Numbered from the stretch's first letter, positions 23,682-35,640 are shown. The stretch is DNA of 64,000 nt from Diphasiastrum complanatum (GCA_029204225.1 MU831926.1:1-64000), one strand, 5' to 3'. Made by a program: numbers and translations. Notes: generated by a model not told the origin, from the letters alone.

Positions 23682-25436
23682 ACTTTGATGATATAGAATT
23701 ATCAATGATCAATATTCTTTTAGGATATTGTATGAATTTATTACTTTAATGAATTGAGTAACAGACATTGACACCTGTAGAACTAAAAATCTTCTATGAA
23801 CCATGTTTGATGGTATTATGAACACTGACCTTTCTTTGAAGGGATGTGCAGTACACACGAACGTACATGAAGAATCAGAACAAGAATAAGAAGCCCTCTG
23901 GGCTTAAGGACTGACCTCTCTTTGAGGGTATGTGCAGGTACTCGAGAAAGTGCCAGGAGAAACAAGATTCGAAACAAGAAGCTTTCTAAGCTTAAAGACA
24001 ATAATCAAGAATGCTTTTGACAAAGTCTATAATGAAGGCTCAACAGAGTCTATAAAGAAGGCTTATTACTAAGTCTATAATGAAGGCTCAAAGGAGTCTA
24101 TAAAGAACAGGATAAGGCCTAGGGTCTAATCACCCTAGTGACATTTTCCACCATGATTGAGGTGGGCAACCTCTAGAAAATAAGTGCGAATGACCATGAT
24201 TGAGGATGGGCAACCTCTAGAAAAAAAGGGCCTAGGAATTGATGGACATTATGCAAAAACAAGATGGACATATATTTGATTTTCATTAAGTTGATTCGAG
24301 ACTAGCTTTATGTGAATGATAAGCCAATTAATTTTTTTGGCCTTTAAGAACTTAGGACAAGCCTTCACCCTCGAGTTCACAACACAAGTAGTACACAACT
24401 GGGGTACGGGGAAACTCACCTTTGAGAACAGAGAGCAGGCTGTAATGGTCGATGAAACCACTTGCACCCAAGGCTGATGATGGATCATCCACGCAGATTA
24501 CACGATAGATCGCCCAAGGCAAGCCAAGGGTGGTCACTACGATTCAGAGACGGATGTCGTGAGATGGACGGATGCATTAGCAACGATTAATTGCCAAGCA
24601 TGTCAATACAAATTAGATCCTGAACCCAACACATCTTCACTCAAGTGTTACACCATGGACACACCAATTACATTTGGAGTGAATATGATAAACGTAGCAT
24701 GGCTGTCAGCGGAATCTATTGAGAACCTAGTGGACGATGATTTAGTCCCTTGGCAACATGCTCTGACTTACAACAAGGAGACTGAACTGACTGATGAGCA
24801 GGTCCTACAGCACATGGACACAGATCGTTATGGAATTAAGAAAATACCAGCTTAACTGTCGCAAAAATCTGCTATGGTAAAAGTTTCAAGGATAGATCCA
24901 CCAAGGGCACTTGCGAACAAGAAGAACCAATTGAAGCAACGCTACAATCAGGTGATCCGATGGAGTGACCTACCTGAAGAAGCTATAGCTATAGTGAATG
25001 TTGGTATTCGCAAACACGAGACGAATGTCACACCAGTTCTGAAGAAAGACAACAAGGACGAATCCACCGATATGACAAAAAGAAGGTGTTGGATTCCTTG
25101 AAATCAATCAGGATGTTTGATACAGCGTCATCTTCTTCTCAGATGACGAAAAATCAAAAGATGACTAGTCGGGCTAAGATCAATATGCTGAAGGAGGAAT
25201 CTCGACAAGCACCAATTCACGAGATGCTTGAGACCTTCAATGATTATACCCTGGACGACGTGGTAATTATGATGTTGCAAGCCCAGCGAGAACCTGATCA
25301 AAGTCAGGCACCAGCGGAACAAGTCTTCGAAGGACCTGCACGAATGCAACCCATGAACCTTGCCGAGCCAGGTGAAGAAGAAAAGAGCGTATACGTGGGA
25401 GAGCAGTTAACGCCCACACAATTCAAAAGACTATGA

Positions 25437-26264
25437 TCATTGTTGGTGGAGTACAAGGATTGTTTTGCTTGGAATTATAGTGATCTGAAGGGCATTCCAC
25501 CAATAGTAGTCCAACACACCATACCCTTGGTGGATGGAGCAGTCCCCAAGGTGACGTTACTGCCGCTGCAACTTGAACTACACGGAGCTGATCAAGTAGA
25601 AATTGCAGAAGCTGTTAGATGCAGATTTCATTTACGAAATCGAGCACACCGATTGGGTACCGCCGATAGTTATAGTACCCAAGAAGAATGGCAAAATGCA
25701 GATCTGTGTGAATCTGAAGGCGCTAAACGTAGGATCAATTTCTTTTTTCCTTTACGAAAAGTGTCCTTGATAGAGTAGCTGGTTTTTGGACAACTTCAGC
25801 GGTTACAACCAAGTGAAGATAGCACCCCAAGACCAGCATAAGACAACATTCACCATAGAATGGAGAACCTATGTCTATAAGGTTTGGATTTTGCAATGCC
25901 CCAAGCACTTTCCAATGAGTCATGCAGACGACATTCAAAGAGTATTTGTAGAAATTGCTGGAAATTTTCTTGTTTTTTGTGCGTGCATGGACCAAACTCT
26001 GAATACTTATCCAATCTGGAGAAGGTGCTAGAAAAATGTCACGAATTCCAGATCTCCTTGAATCTAGAAAAATGTCAATTTTGGGTTACACATGGCTTGA
26101 TTATCGGCCATATAGTGTCTAGACACGGGATCGCCAAAGACCTATCAAAAATCAAGATCATTGTTGATCTACCACCTCCAGGAATGATCCGCAAGGTCTA
26201 CATTTTTATGGGTCATGCTAACTATTGCAGAATTTTCATTCTAGATTTTGCGGAGTTAGCATGA
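25437..26264 (+). pseudogene. Gypsy element A reverse transcriptase
   Basis: LLVEYKDCFAWNYSDLKGIP and QHTIPLVDGA open the domain. LDNFSGYNQVKIAPQDQHKT-like and TTFTIEWRTYVYK follow. After the lost catalytic box come LEKCQFWVTHGLIIGHIVSR and VYIFMGHANYCRIFI. At least four frame changes are needed to read it through, so no active enzyme is encoded. Confidence 0.8.
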
Positions 26265-26371
26265 CCAATTTACAAACTCACAACGGATCTACATTGGAAC
26301 AAGAAAGCCCTAAAGACTTTCCAAAAACTTAAAGATGCATTGATTTTAGCACCAATCTTACGTCCGCCCAA

Positions 26372-26821
26372 TTGGTCCATGAGCATACGGATGCATCGAA
26401 GTATGCAGTTGGAGCAGTCTTAACCCAGCCAGGAGAACACAAAAAGGATTTTCTGATCCGATTTGCAAGCCGACAGCTCAGTGATACAGAAATGAATTAT
26501 TCAACCACAGAGAGGGAAGCACTGACAATGATATATGTGGTTAAGAAGTTTCAGCACTACATGATGGCCACACACTTTGCTTTTTATATGGACCATCAAC
26601 CCTTACTCTATCTCGTTAACAAAACCTGCAACACAGGGAGAATCACTCGATGGCTACTTTTGTTGTTAGAGTTTGATTTTCGGATAGTAGTTCACAAGGG
26701 AAAACAACACTACATGGCAGATCATGTGTCGCGTATCAAAGAGAAGGAGGTTGCACCCCAACCCGACGATGAGTTGCCCGATGTTGCCGTACATAGACAC
26801 AATACCGGAGTGGGCTGCTGA
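26372..26821 (+). pseudogene. Gypsy element A RNase H
   Basis: TDASKYAVGAVLTQPGE, IRFASRQLSDTEMNYSTTER, EALTMIYVVKKFQHYM and FAFYMDHQPLLYLVNK are the hallmark blocks of gypsy RNase H. This 149-codon frame is one of the better preserved parts of the element. Confidence 0.85.
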
Positions 26822-26916
26822 CATAGTTGAATATCTAATGAGGGGCCAACCAGACAAATCACTACCAAAGGCGGATCAACGAAAATCGATCTTGAAAGCT
26901 AGACCTTATTAGCTGA

Positions 26917-27942
26917 TTGCTGGCCAATTGTACCGGAGGACCAGATGAGATTCTTTGGCGGTGGCCAACGATTTATAAGGATACGGAGGAATATTTGAGG
27001 AAGTGCGATGTGTGCCAAAGGGAAAGGAGACCAACGAGATTGAATTATGACCTTCTGCACCCGATCTTAGCCCAAGCACCATTCGAAAAGTGGGGATTGG
27101 ATTACATTGGCCCAATTCACCCTGCAACAAGAAGTACCCAGGCTCGATATATAATCATGGCCACCGACTACCTCACCAAGTGGATCGAAGCCAAGGCAAT
27201 AAGAGTAGCTGATGCTAGGACCACTGCCAAGTTTTTCTATGAAAATATCATTGTGCGCTTTGGGTGCCCGGTGGAGATAGTCAATGATTGTGGGAGTCAT
27301 TTCATCAATGAGAGCATCAAGGTCCTGTTGGAGGAATTCTTCGTGATCCATAGAACTAGTACGCCTTATTATCCTCGCGGTAATGGGCAAGCATAATCAT
27401 CCAATAAGATCCTGTGTAGCGTACTCATGAAAACAGTTGAAGCTAGCAGATCGGATTGAAAACACAAGTTGCATGCTACTCTGTGGGCATTCAGGACAAC
27501 ATATAAGGGAAGCACTGATCAAACACCATTCCAATTGGTATATGGTTAGGATGTTGTAATGCCAGTAGAGTTTTTAGTCCCTTCATTAAGAATTGCCACA
27601 ACACAACGCCTTGATGAATTCAGATCTCTACAATTACGCCACGAAGCTCTGCATAAGCTCTGTGAAACACGCTTACTAGCTGTATATGCACTGGCAACTG
27701 AAAAGAAAAGACGCAAATCATGGCACGATTACAAGTTACAAAAGAAAGATCTTCGATCCGGAGATCTAGTCCTGGTTTATAAAACCAAGGCAATCAAAGA
27801 GAAATTAAAATTCACAATCGAAGGTCCTTATCGGATCAAAGAAATACTTAATCACGGAGCCGTGAATCTGGAGAAGCTAGATGGGACACCTTTTGACACA
27901 CCCATCAATGGTAGCCAGTTGCACAAATATTGGCCACCCTAG
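26917..27942 (+). pseudogene. Gypsy element A integrase
   Basis: KCDVCQRERRP is the CxxC half of the zinc-binding domain. FEKWGLDYIGPI holds the first catalytic Asp. VNDCGSHFINESIK is the second region. After stops at about 27397 and 27460, the C-terminal part WHDYKLQKKDLRSGDLVLVY and GPYRIKEIL runs to 27942. Confidence 0.85.
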
Positions 27943-28640
27943 TGAGACAGATCTAGGTTGGTGGTGGCAGTTTACGAAAAGCTCATCTGCAAGGCCATCA
28001 CCACTAGATCTAGGAAGATCAAGACAGATCAAGCTAAATCTAGCCAGATCTGGCAAGATCAGAAAAGATCCAACCAGATCCAAGAGGTATCAAGGTCCAG
28101 ATAGGATCAAGAGAGAAACAGATCATCAGATTACACCAATAAGCCTCCCAATTTGCAAATCAAAGACCTCGATCTCTGTAACCATGGCAAAATAAGGACA
28201 AAATTTACCAAAACTGATGGATCTGCTACCAAATATCTATCAAAACTTCCAGAGAGTTACTGACAGTCAGATCTAACATGGATGTAACAGATTACCAGTT
28301 TTCAAAAGTCAAAAATTAGAGAATCTCAAGATCTCGTCAAAAAACACTCTAAAAGTGCACTTTTTTCATGAGTTTTGGAGATCCCCTGGGAAATAGCTCT
28401 TGAAACTTGGACAGTCACTAGATCTAACCCAGATGCATCTATGAAAATCTCTACGAGAGTTACTAATGAAAAAAATATCATTTTTTAATGTATGCGAGGG
28501 TTCCAAGAAGCATAATATTCAGAACCTTCACAGAGCATCAAGATCATCAAACCAACTTTCGCAAGGGGCATAAATGGAATTAGAGCAGTGAAATTAGCCT
28601 GCCTACATGGTCTGATCATGAAAATCCTACCACGGGAGCA
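27943..28640. other. GATC-rich stretch, probable gypsy 3' region, no gene seen
   Basis: Between about 27990 and 28130 the tetramer GATC occurs at least nine times in phrases such as AGATCAAG, AGATCCAA and AGATCTGG. It follows the integrase end directly, where a 3' untranslated region or LTR of element A would be. No second copy is present to confirm an LTR. Confidence 0.4.
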
Positions 28641-28670
28641 AGTTGTGCGAGCATTCAATTCCTGCAAGGA

Positions 28671-29219
28671 TTGAACCCTCGCAGTACCTTCGTATTGTCT
28701 CCGGACACTCTAGTGTGGATGCAGGTCATCAACTTTTCACCACCACGCCAGACCACTTCCGCCCCATCTTCTCCTTCTGTTCTCCACACCACCCTACAGT
28801 TTCCCTCTGTTCCATCCATTCTCTCTTTTGGACAAACTGTCCCCATCCCTATTTCCACTTATGTTCCCACCACACTGCCCACTCCTCCATCGAAGGCTGC
28901 CGAGGGTGACCAACCGTTGTCTGACGACGCATTTGTACAAATGATTTTTATTCCATCACCAGATCGGACAGATCCCACGGCCCCAGATGACAAGAGATCA
29001 CTGGAGAACCTCATTGAAGACAACGACGATGGCATTGTACAGGTTGTCGAGGCCACTACCACACGAACCCCTACAAACGTCAATGTATCGGCTACTCCAA
29101 CGGACTTAATGACGACCTACCAAGTCTTGGGAGTATTCATCCAGGACGTGATAGCAGCCATAGAGCCTCTCCAAAGCGTTGACAGATGCCTTCACCAAGG
29201 TGTGGGAGCTTCAGTCTGA
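28671..29219 (+). CDS. Unrecognised Pro/Thr/Ser-rich ORF, 182 codons
   Basis: The frame MNPRSTFVLSPDTLVWMQ continues through a Pro/Ser/Thr-rich segment to an acidic part (LENLIEDNDDG) and ends in a short helix-like tail. I do not recognise a domain. It lies downstream of gypsy element A on the same strand, comparable in place to the extra frame downstream of pol in gypsy element B. It could be a retroelement ORF fragment or a chance frame in C-rich DNA. Confidence 0.3.
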   Translation: MNPRSTFVLSPDTLVWMQVINFSPPRQTTSAPSSPSVLHTTLQFPSVPSILSFGQTVPIPISTYVPTTLPTPPSKAAEGDQPLSDDAFVQMIFIPSPDRTDPTAPDDKRSLENLIEDNDDGIVQVVEATTTRTPTNVNVSATPTDLMTTYQVLGVFIQDVIAAIEPLQSVDRCLHQGVGASV

Positions 29220-30290
29220 AGCGTCCCAACGGCTTGCAACTCCAGATATATGAAGCAGAAAATACGTGCCTGGGGGCGGAGGTGCAAGCCCTGCAAAGCG
29301 AAAAACTCGCCTGATTAGGGGTCCTGTTAAGGGTATTCCCAACGTATTGTAAATAAATAATATTGGCCAATAAAATATGTTGCGAGGGCATGAAATCCTA
29401 CATGTATAAGCCCATGGTCCAATAAGCATACAAGTTGAGCTGTAAATAGAATAATAGTTTTGGGCCCTTTTGTAATTAAAATAAAACTTGAGGCCCAAAG
29501 TCCAGTTAGAAACTTAGTGTTAACTCTTTTAAGTTGGGTCCAAATGGAGACTCACATGAATCATGTGAAATCCAATGTACTTTTTTAAGACCTTTGGATC
29601 AAGTTGGGTCCAAGATGAATGGATAGGATTAGTGTACATATTAGCCAATAGTATTTCCATATTTAAAGTTTTTGCATTAGCAAGCACAAGGAACCTTTGA
29701 GCTAACCTCCACCCTCACACACTCTCTCTCCACCTTCTCTCTAGGGGTGTGTAGTGTTAGTGGTGATAGAGTTAGAGAAAAAGTAGAGAACTATCTAAAA
29801 GTATCATCTATTCATAGTTAGACACCTATCCAATGTTCTAACCCTTGTTGACAGGCGGGAGGGCTACTACTACGCAAGATCTTCGACCCTACACTAACGA
29901 GCATCGATGACAAAGCCTTAACAACATGGCTCTAGAATCACATTTCTAAGCAAGCCATCTCAAGAAATTCAACATGCAGTGGACCAGTAAATGGACGAAT
30001 AACAAGTCGGGGGGGGCTTACCAATTCATTTTATGGCAATTATAACAACAAAAGCATGTGTAAGATGGATGGTCAAATGCCACATCTCTTGTACTTTTAA
30101 ATATAGATGCATGTGCTCTTTAAGAGCTCAAGTTAAACTTCTCCATTGCTCCTTAAACCTTCACATGTGCTTCACATATACCAACTCCTATTTTTTAGGA
30201 GCTTATGATGGTGTGGCACACCTTTTTTGGAAGAACATATCTAGGGTTGGGTTTAAGATGTAAGGTTTAGGGTTACTCTGAAGTGTTTGG
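29220..30290. other. No gene seen, AT-rich with LTR-like phrases
   Basis: Phrases such as AAGTTGGGTCCAAATGG, recurring as AAGTTGGGTCCAAGATG, and CACACACTCTCTCTCC suggest retroelement leader or LTR sequence. No protein motif was found. Confidence 0.35.
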
Positions 30291-30920
30291 TGTGAAAATT
30301 ATAGATCCAAAACACAACTAATGGATCTATGATCTTGGGCCAATGTGGTATGCACATTTAGATTTAGTCACAAGATAGAATTCATCAAGATTAGCATGCT
30401 AGAATTGCATAAATCACTAAGATATGATCATGAACATGAAAATACAGTATGGTATTGTCCATGTTTGTACAAAAGCAGTAGCAGGCTGTCCTTCACACAT
30501 GTGGAACCAATATCAACCATAAAATCAACATTCTACACATAGAAAACCCAAGATATCAAGAGATAACAGAGATGAATTCTCCATATGAAATGGGAATAAG
30601 ATGATATTTTCTCCACACTGGTACCATTATTTATAGCTTCCAAAATTTCATTTTGCCACTTGCCAATAGTATGCCCTAAAATGGAAACTTCTAGGTACGT
30701 AACCAAAAACTTAGAAAAGCTAGTCCAAATTCAATGTACTAAAATTAGCCAATTAGAATGGGTCCAAACATGACCTCATCCACTTATCCACTTATCAAAA
30801 ATAGTAAAACCACTATTTAAGCCTTTATTGACAAATATGAAACTATCTCTAACTTGAGATTTCATTTTGACCTCCAAAAAAACCAAATAAAAGAACCAAA
30901 CTAGTTGACAATTTTTCACA
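30291..30920 (-). repeat. Copia 3' LTR (family shared with 31855, 40721 and 60524)
   Basis: In minus-strand sense it runs from TGTGAAAAATTG at 30920, right after GAGGGAG (polypurine), to TTTTCACA at 30291, about 630 bp. Internal phrases such as GGTTCCACATGTGTGAA and CTATGTGTAGAATG match the LTR ending at 60524. Confidence 0.7.
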
Positions 30921-31203
30921 CTCCCTCTTCAACTAGTTTTAGCATAGATTTAGATAGAAATCCAAGTGAGGTTCTATGCTTCATAAACAAGTCTTTTCCC
31001 AATGCTTTGGTGAAGATATCAGCCACACACTCCCTTGAAGATATATGTTGATGCTCCACCTCCTTTGCCATGACTTGTTCTCTCACAAAATGATAAGCCA
31101 CTTCAATATGCTTACTCCTTGCATGAAAAATAGGATTGCTTGCCAATATTTGGGCTGAAAGGTTAACAAAAAAGATGATTGGACTCTTTGAAAAATCCAG
31201 CAA
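30916..31203 (-). pseudogene. Copia RNase H C-terminus
   Basis: The minus-strand frame includes NPIFHARSKHIEVAYHFVRE, then SSRECVADIFTKALGKDL and HRTSLGFLSKSMLKLVEEGV. This is the conserved end of copia RNase H, with its adjoining 3' LTR to the left. The upstream part is cut off at about 31200, where plus-strand sequence of another element starts. Confidence 0.85.
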
Positions 31204-31329
31204 GTGAAAATACTTTGGATTTGTTTTTGCAAGTTATTGAAAACTCAAGTAAGGTCAAGGGAGCAGCAAGAAAGTGTTGTTCAAGTTTACTTTATTTGTT
31301 CTATCTCATGTTTGAGCTATTTCATGTGA

Positions 31330-31707
31330 ATGTGTGCAAATTGTCAAGATATGGTGCAATATCTTGTTGTTGGAGTTGTACTAGCATTCTTGGTTGGTTT
31401 TGCTGATAGAAATGAAGCTATTGGAGGCTCATTATATCACTCATTCATGATTAAGTCATCAAGTGTTGATGATATCTCATCACAAGATGGACATGGAGGC
31501 TCATTCATTGATTTTCATGGTGAAGACATATCAAGGAAGGACAAAAATGGAGGAGACATGCAAGCATTGGATGATGACTATCATCTATTGTTTTATTACT
31601 GTTATTTTTCAGAGAGTTTAAAGTTTGAAGCATGGAGGACTCATTACACTTACATTCTATTTGGTTCTTCATGTTCTAGTTACATCTTGATGTCTAAATT
31701 GATGTAA
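31330..31707 (+). CDS. Unrecognised 125-codon ORF upstream of an LTR
   Basis: MCANCQDMVQYLVVGVVLAF starts a frame with one hydrophobic segment, an acidic Gly-rich middle and a hydrophobic end. It stops 148 bp before the LTR at 31855, where the end of copia RNase H would normally lie. It does not show the RNase H motifs. It may be the tail of a non-autonomous frame like those at 2561 and 57842. Confidence 0.3.
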   Translation: MCANCQDMVQYLVVGVVLAFLVGFADRNEAIGGSLYHSFMIKSSSVDDISSQDGHGGSFIDFHGEDISRKDKNGGDMQALDDDYHLLFYYCYFSESLKFEAWRTHYTYILFGSSCSSYILMSKLM

Positions 31708-31854
31708 GAAATAGTGAAACATCCAATTTGGACACTATTCTCTATATCAATTATGGAAGTTATTATAAAACCATAGAAAGGAGGTCTATACTCAGGATGG
31801 AGATCATTCTTAAGATAGATCAAAGTCGTGTGGTAAAACTAGCTAAAGAGGGAG

Positions 31855-32060
31855 TGTGAAAAATTGTCAACTAGTTTTCTTGGTTTGGACAACTTGAAAT
31901 CTCAACTCAGAGATAGTTTCATATTTGTCAATAAGAGTCTAAATAGTGGATTTACTATTTTTGGCAAGTAGATAAGTGGATGAGGTCGGATTTGAACCCA
32001 TTCTTATTGGCTAGTTTTGGTACATTGCATCTAGGCTAGAATTTCTAAGTTTTTTATAAA
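31855..32060 (+). repeat. Copia-family 3' LTR start, inverted to 30291-30920
   Basis: TGTGAAAAATTGTCAACTAG follows AAGAGGGAG (polypurine). It aligns with the minus-strand LTR ending at 30920, including TTTCATATTTGTCAATAA and AAGTGGATGAGGTC. The right end is not resolved. Together with 30291-31203 it forms a head-to-head pair of element 3' ends. Confidence 0.6.
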
Positions 32061-33130
32061 GTATCTAGACACAAAAAGGAAGGAACTCAACTCTTTGATT
32101 GCACAAATGAAATTTGAGAACATGAAATACAAAGGATTTGGCCTTATATATTTGGGTCCAAATGAGTTGAAGTGGCACTTTTCTATTGGCTCATTTCTAA
32201 ACTTAATAGTCTAAGTCAACTTCCCTTTCTTTATTTCGGCAAGTAACTTGACTTTACAATGTTTTTGTATTTCATATTGAGCCACGCCACATTTCCTATT
32301 GTGTGTTTGGTGCCTTGCCCAAGGGCATTACCTCTCATGTGAAATCACGCCCTTGTGTTGTTAACACTAAGTCTTAGCAATCTCAATTGATCAAAAGAAT
32401 GACTCATGTTTCACATAACATTAAAGGCTGTGTAAATCACATATTTACACAACCTTACTTAAGAAGGTTGTGTCAAGCAACATAGTCACAAAATGTCTTC
32501 AAAAAAATCCTTCTAAACATGATTTTATAGGGAAACCCCTAGGTCTATGATCCATTTGCTAGCAATAGGGTCTTCCCCATTGGGGTACTGCCCACCAAGA
32601 CCTTTCTTTGTTTGCCATGTCACCCATTAGAAGGCTCTTTATTAGGTGTGTTTCTCAATCCTTGTTCAAAAGTATTTTATTTTAATATCAGGGTGATATT
32701 TGACGCTATGACAAGCTTTGCTTCAAATGTTTGAGATTCAACTGGATGAAAAAATTTGCTTAATTCACCACAACCACATTGTATTAAGTTTTGTGGTTAA
32801 AAACACCTATGTGCTCTGGACATCCACTTTGATGTTGTCCAAGCGGTGAATCGAGATTCCTAGGAGCCTCCCATCATTGCAGCACAAAAGTACAACCTTG
32901 CTAATCGCAACTGATCTTTGACACTGTCTGAAGCCATTGGTTAATCTGGATTGAATGCCAACGTGAGAAGGCAATCATCCCATCGAGTAGCAACGGACGC
33001 CAACATAGTCAAGTTTAATATTGACGCTGGTCCGCTTCTTGCATGCCTTTTCTGCACTCAGAACTGCTACACGTGAAGATCAAGCCAAATCAGTGGTTTT
33101 GAACCCTCACAAATAGTGAAGTTTTCACTT
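32061..33130. other. No gene seen
   Basis: LTR-derived or anonymous AT-rich DNA; GTTAACACTAAGTCTTAGCAATC-like phrases but no frame with a recognisable product. Confidence 0.35.
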
Positions 33131-33139
33131 CTTGTTAGA

Positions 33140-33430
33140 GTTAACTCTCACCCCCATGTCACTAGTAGCGGTGGCTCAAGATTGGTTTTTCAATTTGTCA
33201 GAGGAAGAAAAATCCACTTGGGAAGCGGTTAAAGCAGCTCTCATCACGCGTTTTAAACCAAGGAAGTTCCTAGAAGACACATTTCTCCTGCTCAACAAGG
33301 TCAAGATGGGAAAAAGATAAAGGGTGGGGGACTTTCTGGAACGGATCAAACATATACGATCCGAGTGTAGTGCAGCCCTCAAACAGAGGCAGAGAAGGAA
33401 GAGATGAAGCAATATCTGTTTTGCTCCATC
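33140..33430 (+). mobile_element. Ty3/gypsy gag (Retrotrans_gag) fragment
   Basis: LTPMSLVAVAQDWFFNLSEE, EKSTWEAVKAALITRFKPRK and, after a TAA, RVGDFLERIKHIRSEC match the Retrotrans_gag capsid core (A..W...L......W..F...F). Only about 95 codons are present, with no neighbouring pol. Confidence 0.75.
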
Positions 33431-33719
33431 ATCGAATAAGTTTTGCTCTTTGCTTAATTCACCACAACCACATTGATAACTTTTAGGGTTTGCAAAAAAG
33501 CTAAAAATATTGAGTATGTAGGCCAAGCATAATTTCCTGCATCTTTCACCGCCATATGTCCTAATAATAATTGGAGATGCCACTCACAAAGGCTAAGATT
33601 GTGCACTTGATCCCCAAATCCAGGAAGCTGAATGATAATGAATTAAAAACTGGGTCACACTAGATTTTGGTGCCCAAGCTTCCGAGATATAAATTACATT
33701 CTATTTCTCATTAACTACC

Positions 33720-34196
33720 TGTAAAAAGAGGGCGATGAGCTGGAATCTGAGGCCTCCCGTTCTTTTCTTTTCTTCTGGCTGTGGCTGTATGTATCTACGG
33801 CCTTCTGGGAAGGAGAGAGCAACCACTGTGGCGCTTCGCTGTCTTCTGCCTTCTCCTTCTCCTCCTTTCCTTCATCTTCAAACAAAGCTTTTAGAATTTT
33901 GAAGCTGATCTGTTGTTGCTGAGAAATAAACTTGTTGCTAAAAAGCTGAGCTTAGCTTGGATGCAGAAGCGACTCCGAGTTGAAACATCTCCTATCAATC
34001 GCAGTTTTGCTCATCTATGTTTTGGTTTCCATCATCAGTTGCACTCGAAAATTTGGCTTCTAGACTTACCGATCTGTTGTGATTTCTTTAGAAATCCAGT
34101 TGCAATCTTTAGAGCGTTTGTCTTGTGTTCTTCAAGCAAGTCGATCTGTCTCTCAATTCTGGAAAATTTTCTTGAGAACTAGCATCGGATCATTCG
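33720..34196 (+). promoter_or_regulatory. Probable promoter/5' UTR region of the DUF4408/DUF761 gene
   Basis: A pyrimidine-rich stretch (CTTTTCTTTTCTTC near 33760; CTTCTCCTTCTCCTCC near 33850) lies upstream of the ATG at 34197. This composition is common in plant 5' UTRs. No clear TATA box was fixed. Confidence 0.3.
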
Positions 34197-34931
34197 ATGG
34201 AGCTCACAACGCAGCCAAAATCCATGAAGAAAACAATTACTCAATCTCTGTTCAGCAAGAAGTCGGGGATGAATATACTATTGGTTGTTCTCACGGCTCT
34301 GCTTTCTTCTTCCTCGGGGAAGAATGTTGTTCCTTCACTCAAGCCTATGTTCATGTTGCTTGCATCTCGCTTGCACGAATCTCACGAGGCACAGCATTCT
34401 GCTTTATTTGTGCTGGTTAATGTTATAGTCATAGCTATTTGGATCCGATCGAGCTCAATTTCGCCACCATCAAACCGCAATCCCGAGAAAAAGTGCGATA
34501 GCACGCCGCTGGCGGCCTTACCTGCGCCAAGATTTTCATCTGAAAGCAAGGGGAGCACTTTGAATTCATTGCCTCTGGCTTCTGATTCGCAATTCCAACA
34601 GAAGCATCAAAATTGGGATCGGTTGGAAAAAGAGCAACATATTGGGACGCATTTCCATGCAGACCGACAGGTTGCAGCGCGGCAGCACTCCAAGGGACGA
34701 AGAAGAAGAGTATCAGACCCTGATGCCAATGTACAGGAGACTCGCCTTGTGGATCCAGAGTCACATTCCTCCAACATCGCCGAGCGACATGAAGAAATTT
34801 TGGTTCACAAAGAGGATTTGTCCATTGAAAGAATTGAATCTTTCATTGCAAGGCATCGTGAACAGTGGCGACAACAGAGGCAGGAATCCATCCGAAAGAG
34901 GAATCAGATTTCATGGACGAATGAATATTAG
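34197..34931 (+). CDS. DUF4408/DUF761-like membrane protein, single exon
   Basis: A 244-aa frame. Residues 26-38 (NILLVVLTALLSS) and 68-83 (SALFVLVNVIVIAIWI) are hydrophobic. The second fits the VNxIVxxIW pattern at the start of plant DUF4408 proteins. A long polar, Ser-rich middle follows. Residues 208-231 read LSIERIESFIARHREQWRQQRQES, matching the C-terminal DUF761 motif (FI.R...Q...QR.ES). Plant proteins with this pair are small membrane-anchored proteins of unknown biochemical role. The ATG at 34197 is the first in frame and keeps both hydrophobic parts. No introns are needed. Codon use and an intact frame in a relic-filled region argue for a live host gene. Confidence 0.75.
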   Translation: MELTTQPKSMKKTITQSLFSKKSGMNILLVVLTALLSSSSGKNVVPSLKPMFMLLASRLHESHEAQHSALFVLVNVIVIAIWIRSSSISPPSNRNPEKKCDSTPLAALPAPRFSSESKGSTLNSLPLASDSQFQQKHQNWDRLEKEQHIGTHFHADRQVAARQHSKGRRRRVSDPDANVQETRLVDPESHSSNIAERHEEILVHKEDLSIERIESFIARHREQWRQQRQESIRKRNQISWTNEY

Positions 34932-35640
34932 ACCAAAATTGGGCAGACTTCTACACACACTTCAATAGCAACCATCTGTACGATGATGATTAGCTCGCTG
35001 TGAAATCCAGTGATACGTCAATTCGCATGAACAACAAAGCAGAAAGTTTTAATGCAATGCAGCAATTGAACGGTTTCGCACAAATTTGAGTTGCCACCGA
35101 AGTTATTGTGCTGCAACATGTCATTACTATTCAGCAAATCTTCATCTACCAGTGACGCCAACTATCCATTCAAAAAGCTCGAGCCAACCATGATCAGCTT
35201 CTTTGATACACAGTCAATATCTGATCATGTCTACGTTTTCTGGTTTGTCAATTTTGCAGGCTATCCATGGACTACGACACAAATGCTGCAGAGATTCACA
35301 CAAAAAAATATGCATCAAAATGTCATCTGATTGCAGAGGTTTTTTCAAGCAACCGTTCAGCCATTGCATGAAAAGGTAAAGGATCTGAGATTAGAATCTG
35401 CGATGATAGATATAACTTCCATGCAAGACAAATATACATTGTAAATAGTATATAGATACTAGTCATGAATGAATGATTAGAATTGTATCTTCTTACATCT
35501 TAATATGGATAACTAGTCTGTTTTTTCTTGCATTCAAGTTAAAATGCATGTCCAAAGAATCAAGGGGCTTCACATCATATTCAAATTAACTAAAATTAGT
35601 TTTGACATTTTAATGAAGAAAATGGTGGAGCCTCACAGAA
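34932..35640. other. 3' flank of the DUF4408/DUF761 gene, no further gene seen
   Basis: Holds the presumable 3' UTR of the upstream gene and AT-rich DNA. The 79-codon frame at 35091-35330 has no motif. Confidence 0.35.

Larger units (their letters stand above)
21800..27942 (+). mobile_element. Ty3/gypsy element A, decayed gag-pol
   Basis: Domains appear in the expected order on the plus strand. The gag C-terminus is at 21840-22108 (WFLAGLPRSIRRELKRREQY). Several CCHC knuckles lie at 22190-22745 (CSVCTQNHIADEC; CRECGYGHCFKNC). Aspartic protease (VVDGGSAVNLISTTLYRKWG) is at 23370-23680. The RT linker and RT span 25437-26264, RNase H 26372-26770 (HTDASKYAVGAVLTQ, TEREAL), and integrase H2C2/core 26917-27396 with the C-terminal domain to 27942. 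The frame is broken repeatedly, and the RT segment that should hold the [FY]xDD motif, near 25970-25990, has lost it. It is therefore dead. No LTR pair was found; 23690-24530 has no clear domain. Confidence 0.9.
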
